Shown here: piece after piece, positions 34,690 through 45,928 of the stretch | How the letters are laid out: each line of letters opens with the position of its first letter | Position numbering within the stretch: position 1 is the stretch's first letter | Source: Lachnospiraceae bacterium | Lineage (GTDB): Bacteria; Bacillota; Clostridia; Lachnospirales; Lachnospiraceae | Assembly (NCBI GenBank): GCA_017500935.1 | Contig: JAFVXW010000016.1 | Location: 124,001-188,000, forward strand | Length of the DNA stretch: 64,000 nt | Reading direction: 5' to 3' | Made by a program: the position numbers and the translations under genes | The notes under the pieces: model-generated | What the model was told of the DNA's origin: nothing | The model's input: only the letters and a program-made list of their open reading frames with translations | The model's database searches: none

Positions 34690-34902
34690 AAAACTTGGGA
34701 GGAATAAAAAGTAGTATGTTAACTGTGATTGTAATGGAGAAAGCTGCAAAATAAATATTGCAGGGGTGATTTTTGGTTTCACACCAGGAGTCTGCCCATT
34801 TGCCGACAGCAGGTGCTGTCAGCGATTTCACCTTACAATTGCGACATATTATGGTATATAGATTGTGAAAAGAAACTGCGAAAACAGGCAGTTGTTTTTC
34901 TT
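34690..34902 (+). ncRNA. Multibranched structured RNA of unknown class
   Basis: Nested pairings read from the sequence: P1 ATTGTAA (34728-34734) with TTACAAT (34833-34839); directly inside, P2 GGTGA (34765-34769) with TCACC (34828-34832); hairpin CTGCAA/TTGCAG (34744-34749, 34758-34763); hairpin TGGT/ACCA (34774-34777, 34783-34786); hairpin GACAGCA/TGCTGTC (34805-34811, 34814-34820). A terminator-like hairpin AACTGC/GCAGTT with GTTTTTCTT follows at 34874-34902. It resembles a riboswitch or small regulatory RNA by shape. No class is recognised. The only coding possibility inside is a 12-codon ORF at 34716. Confidence 0.55.
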
Positions 34903-34925
34903 GCACAAATCATCTTACAAAAAGC

Positions 34926-34973
34926 AAAAGACCATGGTATCTGAATGCATTTGGGTATCTGTGGTCTTTTTTT
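34926..34973 (+). terminator. Intrinsic terminator upstream of the MutS2-like gene
   Basis: 9-bp stem AAAAGACCA/TGGTCTTTT with a 27-base loop and seven T in total. It would end transcripts from the promoter at 34655 that pass the first hairpin. Confidence 0.7.
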
Positions 34974-35039
34974 ATGTGTTTGTATGTACGGTGGAGTCTG
35001 GCAGCATACATCGTTTGTATGAAAGGAAAAATAGGAGAC

Positions 35040-36941
35040 ATGAACATCGAAAAACAGATTGAATTTGACAAAATAAAAGCATTATGGAGTGATCTGGCAG
35101 TTACGGATCAGGCAAAAGAACGTATTGCACAGGCAGCAATATTTTTTTCGGAAAGTGATCTGAAAAAACAGCTGCGGGATACCACGGAGGCCCGTTTTCT
35201 GATCGAAAAACTGGGGACACCGCCGCTGCAGAATATTTCGGAGATCAAAGAGGTAATGCAGAGTGCGCAGAAAGCAGAATGTCTGACACCATATCAGCTG
35301 GAACGCGTGGAAATCTGTCTGGCCTGCATAAAACGTTTGAAAAGCTATCTGGAACGGGGAAAAATGTTTGAAAATTCCCTGGCGTATTATGATGAAAATC
35401 TGGATCCGCTTTCCGAACTGCGTCAAGAGATCAGCAGTAAGATCAGAAACGGCGAAGTGGATGATTTTGCAACAAAAGAGCTGCAGCAGATCCGCAGACA
35501 GATCATACGGTGCGAGGAACAGATGAAACAGAAGGCGGAGCAGATTCTGCGTGCCAACAAGGAATGTATGGCGGACAATTACTGTACTTTCCGCAATGGC
35601 CGCATCTGCCTGCCGGTGAAAAAAGATTATAAATGGAAAATTTCAGGCAGTGTCATCGATAAATCGTCCACAGGCAGCACTCTGTTTATCGAGCCGTCCG
35701 GCGCTGCAAAATATTATGAAGAACTGCAGCTGTTAAAGATCGGCGAAGAAAATGAAATCTATCATATCCTGTACACATTATCGGCCTTTGTGCTGGAGTC
35801 TGTACCGGTACTGGAAGAAAATCTGGCAATGATCGAAAAACTGGATTTTATCTTTTCCAAGGGTAGACTGAGTCTGGAGATGGAAGCGGAAGAACCCAAA
35901 ATCAATACAGAACGCCGGATTATGATGCGCAGTGCACGCCATCCGCTGATGGATAAAAAGATTGCGGTGCCGCTGCAGTTTGAGCTCGGAAAAGAACAGC
36001 GCGGTATTGTGATAACCGGTCCCAATACCGGAGGAAAGACCGTGGCGATGAAAACGGTAATGTTAAACTGCATCATGGCTCAGTGCGGCCTGCATGTCAC
36101 CTGTAAAGAGGCAGATGTCTGCATGAACGGCTCTTACCTGTGCGATATCGGGGACGGACAGAATCTGTCTGAAAATCTGTCCACATTTTCTGCTCATATC
36201 ACCAATGTACTTTCCGTTTTGCAGGAGGCGAACAAAGACAGCTTTGTGATCATGGACGAACTGGGATCCGGCACCGATCCGGCGGAGGGCATGGGAATTG
36301 CAGTTGCGATATTGGAAGAGCTTAAAAAAAGCGGTGCACTGTTTCTGGTGACGACACATTATCCGGAAATCAAGGAATATGCGGACAAAACAGAGGATAT
36401 CATCAATGCAAGAATGACTTTTGACAAGGAAACACTGCGCCCCACTTACCAGATGGTGATCGGTGAAGCGGGGGACAGCTGCGCCTTTTACATTGCGGAC
36501 AGGCTTGGGATGCCCAATGAGATGCTGCGGACAGCGGTCAGGGCCGCCTACGGCGAAGATGCGGTGAAATCCTATGTGTTTCAGAAACCGGAGCATAAAG
36601 CGGATAAGAAGCATACTGCCCGGATTTATAAGGAAAAGAGCGGGAAAAAGAATACGGAGCTGGGAACAAAATATAAGATCGGCGACAGTGTGATGGTGTA
36701 TCCTGAGAAAAAGATCGGAATCGTGTGCGTACCTGTTAATGAAAAAGGCGTACTGCGGGTACAGCTGCCGGATAAGAAAATCTGGATCAATCATAAAAGG
36801 GTAAAGCTGCATGTATCTGCCACGGAGCTTTACCCGGAGGATTATGATTTTTCGATTGTGTTTGATACTGTGGAGAACCGCAAAAAGCGGCATGATATGC
36901 AGCGGAAATATACCGATGCGGTGATCGAGACGGAGCAATAA
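35040..36941 (+). CDS. MutS2-like ATPase lacking the Smr nuclease domain
   Basis: A 633-residue DNA-junction ATPase. Seen: core/lever region with coiled coil (about 60-270) including RNGRICLPVKKDYKW and VIDKSSTGSTLFIEPSGA near 200-225, the signature of the MutS2 subfamily; Walker A ITGPNTGGKTVAMKT near 325; the ST-motif SLSTFSAHITNVL-like NLSTFSAHIT near 380; Walker B SFVIMDELGSGTDPAEG near 402; and TTHYPEIKEYA near 440. The end keeps a KOW/Tudor-like segment (IGDSVMVYPEKKIG near 560) but stops before the about 80-residue Smr domain of canonical MutS2 (about 780-790). So DNA binding and ATPase are expected, but no Smr endonuclease. The start ATG 35040 follows AGGAGA very closely; ATG 35019 is an alternative. 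Confidence 0.85.
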   Translation: MNIEKQIEFDKIKALWSDLAVTDQAKERIAQAAIFFSESDLKKQLRDTTEARFLIEKLGTPPLQNISEIKEVMQSAQKAECLTPYQLERVEICLACIKRLKSYLERGKMFENSLAYYDENLDPLSELRQEISSKIRNGEVDDFATKELQQIRRQIIRCEEQMKQKAEQILRANKECMADNYCTFRNGRICLPVKKDYKWKISGSVIDKSSTGSTLFIEPSGAAKYYEELQLLKIGEENEIYHILYTLSAFVLESVPVLEENLAMIEKLDFIFSKGRLSLEMEAEEPKINTERRIMMRSARHPLMDKKIAVPLQFELGKEQRGIVITGPNTGGKTVAMKTVMLNCIMAQCGLHVTCKEADVCMNGSYLCDIGDGQNLSENLSTFSAHITNVLSVLQEANKDSFVIMDELGSGTDPAEGMGIAVAILEELKKSGALFLVTTHYPEIKEYADKTEDIINARMTFDKETLRPTYQMVIGEAGDSCAFYIADRLGMPNEMLRTAVRAAYGEDAVKSYVFQKPEHKADKKHTARIYKEKSGKKNTELGTKYKIGDSVMVYPEKKIGIVCVPVNEKGVLRVQLPDKKIWINHKRVKLHVSATELYPEDYDFSIVFDTVENRKKRHDMQRKYTDAVIETEQ

Positions 36942-36948
36942 GCTGGCT

Positions 36949-37428
36949 TTACCGGCCAAACTGTTCAATCGGCGAAAGCAGATCTTTGAGCTTGCCTGCA
37001 TAGATCATCTCAAGCAGCCGGTGAAGGCTTCCGATGGATGTTTTTAACAGATCCGTGGAAATCAGTCCGCGGTCATGGGCGCTGACCAGTTCGTCGAGAT
37101 CACAGATTTTGACAAAGCCGTCTGGATAAACGATCACATCAGCAAGAAGGTCTGTGACAGTGAGTCTGCCGTAGTGCTGATCATATTCAGAAGATATAAT
37201 GTCGCAGTAATAATAAAGGAGGGTGTTGTCGGCATGATAAAAGCAGCTGATTTTACACCCTTCTTTTAAATAGTAGCAGGAAAAACCATGGTCAAAATCT
37301 TTTTTGGGGTGAAGCGTCTTCCAGGAAGTTACAAGAACTTCTTCGTCCATGTAAAGGATGATGTCATCGTGCAGACTGACACACTCATCGGGAATCAGTC
37401 GTCTGCGGTAGAGTGAGATAGCGTTCAT
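36949..37428 (-). CDS. DUF402 domain protein (nucleotide phosphatase-like)
   Basis: A 159-residue cytoplasmic protein made of one DUF402/FomD-like barrel. Seen: SWKTLHPKKDFDHGFSCYY near 35, YYYCDI near 75, and DLLADVIVYPDGFVKICDLDEL near 93-114, where clustered Asp residues form the divalent-metal site known in Ntdp-type nucleoside tri/diphosphatases of this family. Substrate unknown. Convergent with the MutS2-like gene, seven bases between the stops, and divergent from the atp operon. Confidence 0.78.
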   Translation of the reverse strand: MNAISLYRRRLIPDECVSLHDDIILYMDEEVLVTSWKTLHPKKDFDHGFSCYYLKEGCKISCFYHADNTLLYYYCDIISSEYDQHYGRLTVTDLLADVIVYPDGFVKICDLDELVSAHDRGLISTDLLKTSIGSLHRLLEMIYAGKLKDLLSPIEQFGR

Positions 37429-37578
37429 GGCAAGCCCTCTTTTGTGATGCGGAAAGCCTGTTGGGTAAAAATGACACAGGCATTTTTAGAGTATGCTGAA
37501 AATTTTGCTGGTTTGATGTTAAATATTGTATTTGAGAAAAGTGTACTTCCGATAATATGAAAAGTCAATGAAAACCAG

Positions 37579-37607
37579 TGGACATACGGCTGAAAAATAG
37601 GTATAAT
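37579..37607 (+). promoter_or_regulatory. Promoter of the ATP synthase operon
   Basis: TGGACA (37579-37584), 17-bp spacer, TATAAT (37602-37607). A second TATAAT at 37621-37626 has no matching -35. Confidence 0.75.
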
Positions 37608-37667
37608 CATAGTCGAATGTTATAATGCGGTAACAATCTGTATTAATCAGCTTACAAAGGGGAGAAC

Positions 37668-37910
37668 ATGGCGGGAAGGCAAAAATATGACAGAACAGTT
37701 TTCATGAGTCTGGCGCTGATATCCCAGTTTGGGATCACGATGATCGTGCCGGTGGCAATGATGTTTGCTGCAGGATATTTGCTTGATCGGTATCTGGGAA
37801 CTTCTTATTGGACCGTGATTTTATTTTTTGTCGGTGCACTGGCAGGGTTCCGTAATATTTATGTGCTGGCCAGACGTGTAAGCAGTGAAAAAAAGGATGG
37901 TGAAGCATGA
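37668..37910 (+). CDS. atpZ: AtpZ/AtpI-type small membrane protein of the ATP synthase operon
   Basis: An 80-residue protein with two transmembrane helices (about 13-36 and 45-66): FGITMIVPVAMMFAAGYLLDRYLG is the family signature, with the charged DR in the turn. AtpZ and AtpI assist c-ring assembly and possibly Mg2+/Ca2+ transport. AAGGGGAG precedes the ATG. Overlaps the next gene by four bases (ATGA). First gene of the operon. Confidence 0.85.
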   Translation: MAGRQKYDRTVFMSLALISQFGITMIVPVAMMFAAGYLLDRYLGTSYWTVILFFVGALAGFRNIYVLARRVSSEKKDGEA

Positions 37911-38299
37911 AACATTTGTTGCAAAAAGCAGATACTACAGTAAAAGAAATGTGGATAGGAATTGCAGTGTGGGGCGTTGTGTGTGAACTGGCAACAGTCT
38001 GGCTGGTAAAGGACAGATTCGGCTGCGCCCTGGGACTTCTGATCGGGTGCATTCTGGCAGCTGCCGGTGTGTATCATATGTGGCGCACCATTGATCAGGC
38101 ACTTGATCTGGGGGATGGTGCACAGAAGTTTATGACAGGCAGAAGCTGGATGCGCTACGGCGTATTTGTGGCGGTTTTTGCAGTGCTGATGGTCACAGAC
38201 TTTGCCAATCCGCTGACTGCATTTCTGGGACTGATGGGAATGAAAATATCGGCTTATCTGCAGCCGATCGTACACAGATTATCAGAGAGAAGGAGGTGA
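37907..38299 (+). CDS. atpI: ATP synthase subunit I
   Basis: A 130-residue membrane protein with four hydrophobic segments (about 17-35, 40-60, 85-105, 108-122), in the place where atpI/uncI sits in Firmicutes operons. It has MWIGIAVWGVVCE at the start and ALGLLIGCILAAAGVYHMW in the middle. Its family helps assemble the c ring and is not required for catalysis. It ends four bases before atpB, whose ribosome site AAGGAGG lies in its last codons. Confidence 0.8.
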   Translation: MKHLLQKADTTVKEMWIGIAVWGVVCELATVWLVKDRFGCALGLLIGCILAAAGVYHMWRTIDQALDLGDGAQKFMTGRSWMRYGVFVAVFAVLMVTDFANPLTAFLGLMGMKISAYLQPIVHRLSERRR

Positions 38300-38303
38300 A
38301 TAT

Positions 38304-39020
38304 ATGGGAGCAGGCATTCTGCTGAGTGGTGCAGCAGATATTGACTTCATGGTTCACGGTGTGTTTCCTTATCAATTCTTTGGACATGAGGTATGGATCA
38401 CAACCACACATATCTGTCTGCTGATCGTTTTGCTGGTTTTGGCTGGTTTTGCCATTGCAGCCGGAACGGTCATGAAAAAGGCAACCGAGGTTCCGGGATT
38501 TTTTCAGAATATTGTGGAACTGGTCGTGGAACTTCTTGACAACATGACAGTCAGTGTTATGGGAAAAAAGGCAGCCAAATTTGCCAATTATATTGGCTCG
38601 ATCTTTATTTTTATTCTGGTCTGCAATATTTCCGGTCTGTTTGGACTGCGTCCGCCCACGGCGGATTACGGCGTGACTCTGCCGCTTGGTCTGATCACGT
38701 TTACGCTGATCCACTTTAACAAATTCAAGCATAAGAAGGTCAAGGGTGTGCTGGCTGAACTGTGTGACCCGTGGCCGATCTGGGCTCCGATCAACCTGAT
38801 CGGATATGTGGCAGTACCGATCTCACTGTCGCTGCGTTTGTTTGCAAACGTGCTGTCAGGCGTTGTTATGATGGCCCTTGTTTACGGACTGCTGAGAGTC
38901 ATTGCCATCGGATGGCCGGCGGCACTGCATGTTTATTTTGACCTGTTTTCAGGCGCGATACAGACTTACGTGTTCTGTATGCTGACTATGACTTATGTAT
39001 CCGACGCGATCGGAGACTAA
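38304..39020 (+). CDS. atpB: ATP synthase subunit a
   Basis: Membrane stator subunit with the ion half-channels; 238 residues and five to six transmembrane helices. The essential Arg lies in the fifth helix region, SLSLRLFANVLSGVVMMAL near residue 175, the invariant signature. AGGAGG precedes the ATG. Together with AtpE it sets the coupling ion; the c subunit has the Na+ signature. Confidence 0.95.
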   Translation: MGAGILLSGAADIDFMVHGVFPYQFFGHEVWITTTHICLLIVLLVLAGFAIAAGTVMKKATEVPGFFQNIVELVVELLDNMTVSVMGKKAAKFANYIGSIFIFILVCNISGLFGLRPPTADYGVTLPLGLITFTLIHFNKFKHKKVKGVLAELCDPWPIWAPINLIGYVAVPISLSLRLFANVLSGVVMMALVYGLLRVIAIGWPAALHVYFDLFSGAIQTYVFCMLTMTYVSDAIGD

Positions 39021-39067
39021 GATACACACAGCTGATCAATAACAGCTGTTCACTTAATTATGATTAA

Positions 39068-39352
<285 letters not shown>

Positions 39353-39387
39353 GAAGCGCCCCGACCATAAGAAAGGAGGCGTAAACC

Positions 39388-39942
39388 TTGAAGATTATCA
39401 GTACCGCGGTACTGGCAGCAGCGATGGAGCCCAGATTGTTTGATCTGGATATCCAGCTTCTGGCAGATACCTTCCTGACAATCATCGCAGTGTTTGTTCT
39501 CTTTCTGATCATGTCCTATTTTCTGTTCAACCCGGCCCGCAAGTTTATGCAGGCACGTCAGGACAGGATCGCAGGAGAGCTGGAAAATGCGAGAACCACG
39601 GAAGAAGAAGCCGCAAGATTAAAAGAAGAATATGAAGCCAAGCTTGCCAATGTGGAAGCGGAGGCGGACGAGATTCTGACCAAAGCCAGAAAAAAAGCAA
39701 TGGATAACGAAAACCGCATCGTTGCGCTGGCAAAGGAAGAAGCTGCCCGCATCATCGCCCGTGCAAATGTGGAAGCAGAGCTTGAAAAGAAAAAAGTTGC
39801 CGATGAGGTGAAAAAAGAGATGATTTCTCTGGCAGCTGTTATGGCTGGCAGAATCGCTGCTGCATCCATGGATGAAGAAAAGCAGAATGCCCTCATTGAA
39901 GAAACTCTGAGTGAAATAGGAGAAGGCACATGGCTAAATTAG
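39388..39942 (+). CDS. atpF: ATP synthase subunit b
   Basis: Peripheral stalk subunit of 184 residues: one N-terminal membrane helix (about 28-50, IIAVFVLFLIMSYFLF) and a long charged alpha-helical stalk (about 55-165). The TTG at 39388 is taken as start because AAGGAGG lies eight bases upstream; the first ATG would be 12 codons later without a site. The last 13 bases overlap atpH, so the stalk subunits are translationally coupled. Confidence 0.92.
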   Translation: MKIISTAVLAAAMEPRLFDLDIQLLADTFLTIIAVFVLFLIMSYFLFNPARKFMQARQDRIAGELENARTTEEEAARLKEEYEAKLANVEAEADEILTKARKKAMDNENRIVALAKEEAARIIARANVEAELEKKKVADEVKKEMISLAAVMAGRIAAASMDEEKQNALIEETLSEIGEGTWLN

Positions 39943-40475
39943 TTTCTCAGGTTTATGGAGAGGCTCTGTTTTCTCTGGCTTTGGAAAAAAATGTGCTGGC
40001 ACAGTACGAAGAAGAACTGGACGCCATCGCGCAGGTGCTTGCAGAATATCCGGATTATCTGGCAATTCTGGAACATCCCCAACTTGATGAAAACGAGAAG
40101 ATCCAGGTGTTCGACAATGTTTTTGCCGGCAGGATCTGTGAAGAAATGTGCGGATTTTTCCATATTCTGCTGGAGAAAGGCAGATTTTCCCAGCTGAATG
40201 CGATCCGGGAATATTTTTCTGACAAAAAGCGCGTCCATGAAAAAATTGGCGTGGTATATGTGACAAGTGCAGCAGAACTTTCTGAAGCACAGAAGGAAAA
40301 AATCCGGGAAAAGCTGCTTGCTACAACCGGCTTTGTTACGATGCAGATGAACTATGCTGTTGATCCTGCGCTGATCGGCGGTCTTGTGATCCGTATCGGA
40401 GACAGGGTTGTGGATTCCAGTATTGCAACAAGACTGGAAGATATGAAAAGAAATCTGATGAAAGTGCAGCTGTGA
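39930..40475 (+). CDS. atpH: ATP synthase subunit delta
   Basis: Connects the b stalk to the top of the alpha-beta hexamer; 181 residues. Seen: VSQVYGEALFSLALEKN at the start, a helical N-terminal domain, and the C-terminal signature PALIGGLVIRIGDRVVDSSI near 150. The start lies within atpF; AGGAGAAGG precedes the ATG. Confidence 0.93.
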   Translation: MAKLVSQVYGEALFSLALEKNVLAQYEEELDAIAQVLAEYPDYLAILEHPQLDENEKIQVFDNVFAGRICEEMCGFFHILLEKGRFSQLNAIREYFSDKKRVHEKIGVVYVTSAAELSEAQKEKIREKLLATTGFVTMQMNYAVDPALIGGLVIRIGDRVVDSSIATRLEDMKRNLMKVQL

Positions 40476-40516
40476 TCTTTGCAGACTGACTTTTAGATAC
40501 AAGAAAGGTGTATTAG

Positions 40517-42022
<1,506 letters not shown>

Positions 42023-42041
42023 AAAGGGCAGGTAATAGAGC

Positions 42042-42890
42042 ATGGCTTCCATGAGAGATATCAAAAGGCGCAAAAGCAGTATCCAGAGTACCGGCCAGAT
42101 CACCAAGGCGATGAAGCTGGTAGCGACGGTTAAGCTGCAGAAGGCCAGAGGAAAAGCGGAACAGACCAAGCCCTATTCCGACTGCATGTACCGTACGGTT
42201 CAATCCATCCTGGAGCGGACACAGACGGTAAAACATCCTTATTTACAGGGTGGAGAAAGCAAAAAGAAAGCTGTTATCGTTATGACCTCAAACAGAGGTC
42301 TGGCAGGCGGCTATAACTCCAATGTGGTAAAACTGATCACCAGAGGCGAGCTGGCTGATGAACAGCTGCAGATCTATGCAGTTGGTAAAAAAGGCCGCGA
42401 TGCGCTTTCCCGTGCGGGATATGAGGTTAAGATCGATGCTTCCGAGATGTGCGAAGAACCGACCTATGCAGATGCTTCTGTCTTAAGCAGACAGGTGCTC
42501 AGTGATTTTGCCAAAGGAGAAGTCGGAGAAATCTGGCTTGCCTATACGTTTTTCAAAAATACAGTGGTGCATGAGCCCAGACTTGTCAAACTCCTTCCGG
42601 TGGAGTGCGAAGGAAACGGCGCAGGCAGCGATATCCCGATGAATTTTGAAGCACCCGAGGAGCAGATCCTGGATATGCTGATTCCGACCTATGTGACCAG
42701 CCTGATCTATGCAGGTCTTTTACAGGCGGCAGCCAGCGAAAACGGTGCAAGAATGCAGGCAATGGATTCTGCGACCAGCAATGCGGAAGAAATGATTGAA
42801 GATCTGACACTGCTTTACAACAGAGCGCGTCAGGGCTCCATCACGCAGGAACTGACAGAAATCATTGCAGGTGCATCGGCGATTACCTAA
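42042..42890 (+). CDS. atpG: ATP synthase subunit gamma
   Basis: Central rotor shaft of F1; 282 residues. Seen: N-terminal coiled-coil helix beginning MASMRDIKRRKSSIQSTGQITKAMKLVA, VIVMTSNRGLAGGYN near 78, and the C-terminal helix ATSNAEEMIEDLTLLYNRARQGSIT near 250, ending in ELTEIIAGASAI. All conserved family blocks are present. Confidence 0.96.
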   Translation: MASMRDIKRRKSSIQSTGQITKAMKLVATVKLQKARGKAEQTKPYSDCMYRTVQSILERTQTVKHPYLQGGESKKKAVIVMTSNRGLAGGYNSNVVKLITRGELADEQLQIYAVGKKGRDALSRAGYEVKIDASEMCEEPTYADASVLSRQVLSDFAKGEVGEIWLAYTFFKNTVVHEPRLVKLLPVECEGNGAGSDIPMNFEAPEEQILDMLIPTYVTSLIYAGLLQAAASENGARMQAMDSATSNAEEMIEDLTLLYNRARQGSITQELTEIIAGASAIT

Positions 42891-42903
42891 ATATTACAAA
42901 TAA

Positions 42904-44343
<1,440 letters not shown>

Positions 44344-44373
44344 CCGCGCACAGAGCAGAATTGAGGTGCATTT

Positions 44374-44778
44374 ATGGCAGACGGCAAAACTTTCATGATA
44401 AAGATCATCACTCCGGAGCGCTCCTTCTATACAGGAGAAGCGGTGATGGCAGAGTTTAATACCTCTGAAGGTGAGATTGGTGTATATGCCAATCACATTC
44501 CGATGACGGTTATTCTGCGTCCCGGTGTTTTGACGATCACAGAAGAAAACGGCAGCAGAAAAGCTGCACTGCATACCGGTTTTGCGGAGATTCTGCAGGA
44601 TTCCATTACCATTTTGGCGGAGAATGCAGAATGGCCGGATGAAATCGATGAAGCAAGAGCACAGGCAGCAAGGGAAAGAGCAGAGACACGTATCAGAGAG
44701 CATAATTCCGATACGGATATGGCCCGCGCCCAGACTGCACTGCTGCGTGCAATGGCACGTATTGAGGCATTGCGCTGA
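44374..44778 (+). CDS. atpC: ATP synthase subunit epsilon
   Basis: Small rotor subunit that can inhibit ATP hydrolysis; 134 residues, with an N-terminal beta barrel (SEGEIGVYANHIPMTVIL near 30, LHTGFAEIL near 65) and two C-terminal helices (EARAQAARERAETRI and on). Last gene of the operon in the order Z-I-B-E-F-H-A-G-D-C. Followed by a terminator. Confidence 0.95.
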   Translation: MADGKTFMIKIITPERSFYTGEAVMAEFNTSEGEIGVYANHIPMTVILRPGVLTITEENGSRKAALHTGFAEILQDSITILAENAEWPDEIDEARAQAARERAETRIREHNSDTDMARAQTALLRAMARIEALR

Positions 44779-44790
44779 ATATGATCAAAG

Positions 44791-44830
44791 AAGAGCTGCA
44801 CCGCTGTAAAAGCTGATGCGGCTCTTTTTT
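44791..44830 (+). terminator. Terminator of the ATP synthase operon
   Basis: 10-bp stem AAGAGCTGCA/TGCGGCTCTT (one wobble), 16-base loop, six T. Confidence 0.9.
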
Positions 44831-44977
44831 ATACGCACTCTATTTTTGCGCCCCACGCAGCATGTATGTACATTTTCAGGTTCTGAAAGGAAAATCTGCG
44901 TATTTTCAAAATACGGAAGGAATGATAAAATAAATACAAATTCAGTTGATCAGCAGTTTGCGAAAGGAACAGTAAAA

Positions 44978-45919
44978 ATGCAGGAGAGAGCAAAATTAAT
45001 TCAGGACAATATCGGAAAAGTTATTATCGGAAAAGAGGACGTGATCAAACACATTCTGACAGCGATGATCGCAGGCGGTCATGTGCTTTTGGAGGATGTT
45101 CCCGGCACGGGAAAGACCCGTATGGCAAGAGCATTGGCGGCAAGCATGGGACTTTCTTTCGGACGTATTCAGTTTACGCCGGATATGCTGCCGGCGGATG
45201 TGACCGGTTTACATATTTATAACAGACAGACCAATGCCTTTGAACTTAAAAAAGGCCCTGTTTTTACCAATATCCTGCTGGCAGATGAGATCAACCGTGC
45301 AACGCCCAGAACCCAGTCCGGTCTGCTGGAATGTATGGAAGAACGTCAGGTTACCATTGACGGTGAGACCCAGAAGCTTAATGAGCCGTTCTTTGTCATT
45401 GCGACCCAGAATCCCATTGAAACTGCCGGAACTTTCCCGCTGCCGGAAGCGCAGATGGACCGCTTTTTTATGAAGCTTTCCATGGGACTGCCGGAGCGTG
45501 ACGAGGAAGTGCGCATTCTGGAAACTTACCGTGAAGCAGATCCGTTAAAGGAACTGACCAGTGTGGTAAGCTGTGATGAACTGATGGAAATGAAAAAAGA
45601 GGCCGATAAGGTATATGTGCATCCTTTGATCGAAGGTTATCTGGTGGATATTGTCAGAGCGACCAGAGACAGCTCAAAGACCCTGATGGGCGTAAGCCCC
45701 AGAGGAACCATTGCCTTTTTGCGGGCAGCGCGGACCTGGGCATGGCTTCACGGCAGTTCTTATGTGCGCCCGGATGATGTCAAGGCAGTGGCACCGGCAG
45801 TTCTGGCCCACAGACTTGTGCTGGCTTACGGTCAGAACCGCTATCAGGATGCGGTTCGTATGATTCATGATATTTGTGAAAGTGTACCTGCACCCACCGA
45901 AAGTGTGGAACGCAGATAG
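44978..45919 (+). CDS. MoxR-family AAA+ ATPase
   Basis: A 313-residue cytoplasmic chaperone-type ATPase. Seen: Walker A EDVPGTGKTRMARAL near 45, QFTPDMLPADVTG near 70, Walker B ILLADEINRATPRTQSGLLE near 100, sensor 1 VIATQNPIE near 138 and the Arg finger QMDRFFMK near 155. MoxR ATPases fold or insert metal cofactors into partner proteins with VWA domains; here the partners are the DUF58 protein and the DUF4129 membrane protein in the following, nearly overlapping genes. The ATG at 44978 follows AAAGGAAC. Confidence 0.93.
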   Translation: MQERAKLIQDNIGKVIIGKEDVIKHILTAMIAGGHVLLEDVPGTGKTRMARALAASMGLSFGRIQFTPDMLPADVTGLHIYNRQTNAFELKKGPVFTNILLADEINRATPRTQSGLLECMEERQVTIDGETQKLNEPFFVIATQNPIETAGTFPLPEAQMDRFFMKLSMGLPERDEEVRILETYREADPLKELTSVVSCDELMEMKKEADKVYVHPLIEGYLVDIVRATRDSSKTLMGVSPRGTIAFLRAARTWAWLHGSSYVRPDDVKAVAPAVLAHRLVLAYGQNRYQDAVRMIHDICESVPAPTESVERR

Positions 45920-45928
45920 GAGAAAGCG

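Noticed and set aside
34716-34754. 12-codon ORF (MLTVIVMEKAAK) in the structured RNA
   Set aside because: The GGAGG upstream is about 11-13 bases away and the ORF overlaps stem P1 and hairpin A; a leader peptide is possible but not supported.
37621-37626. Second TATAAT in front of the atp operon as a separate promoter
   Set aside because: No -35-like hexamer at 16-18 bp; the first TATAAT has TGGACA at 17 bp.
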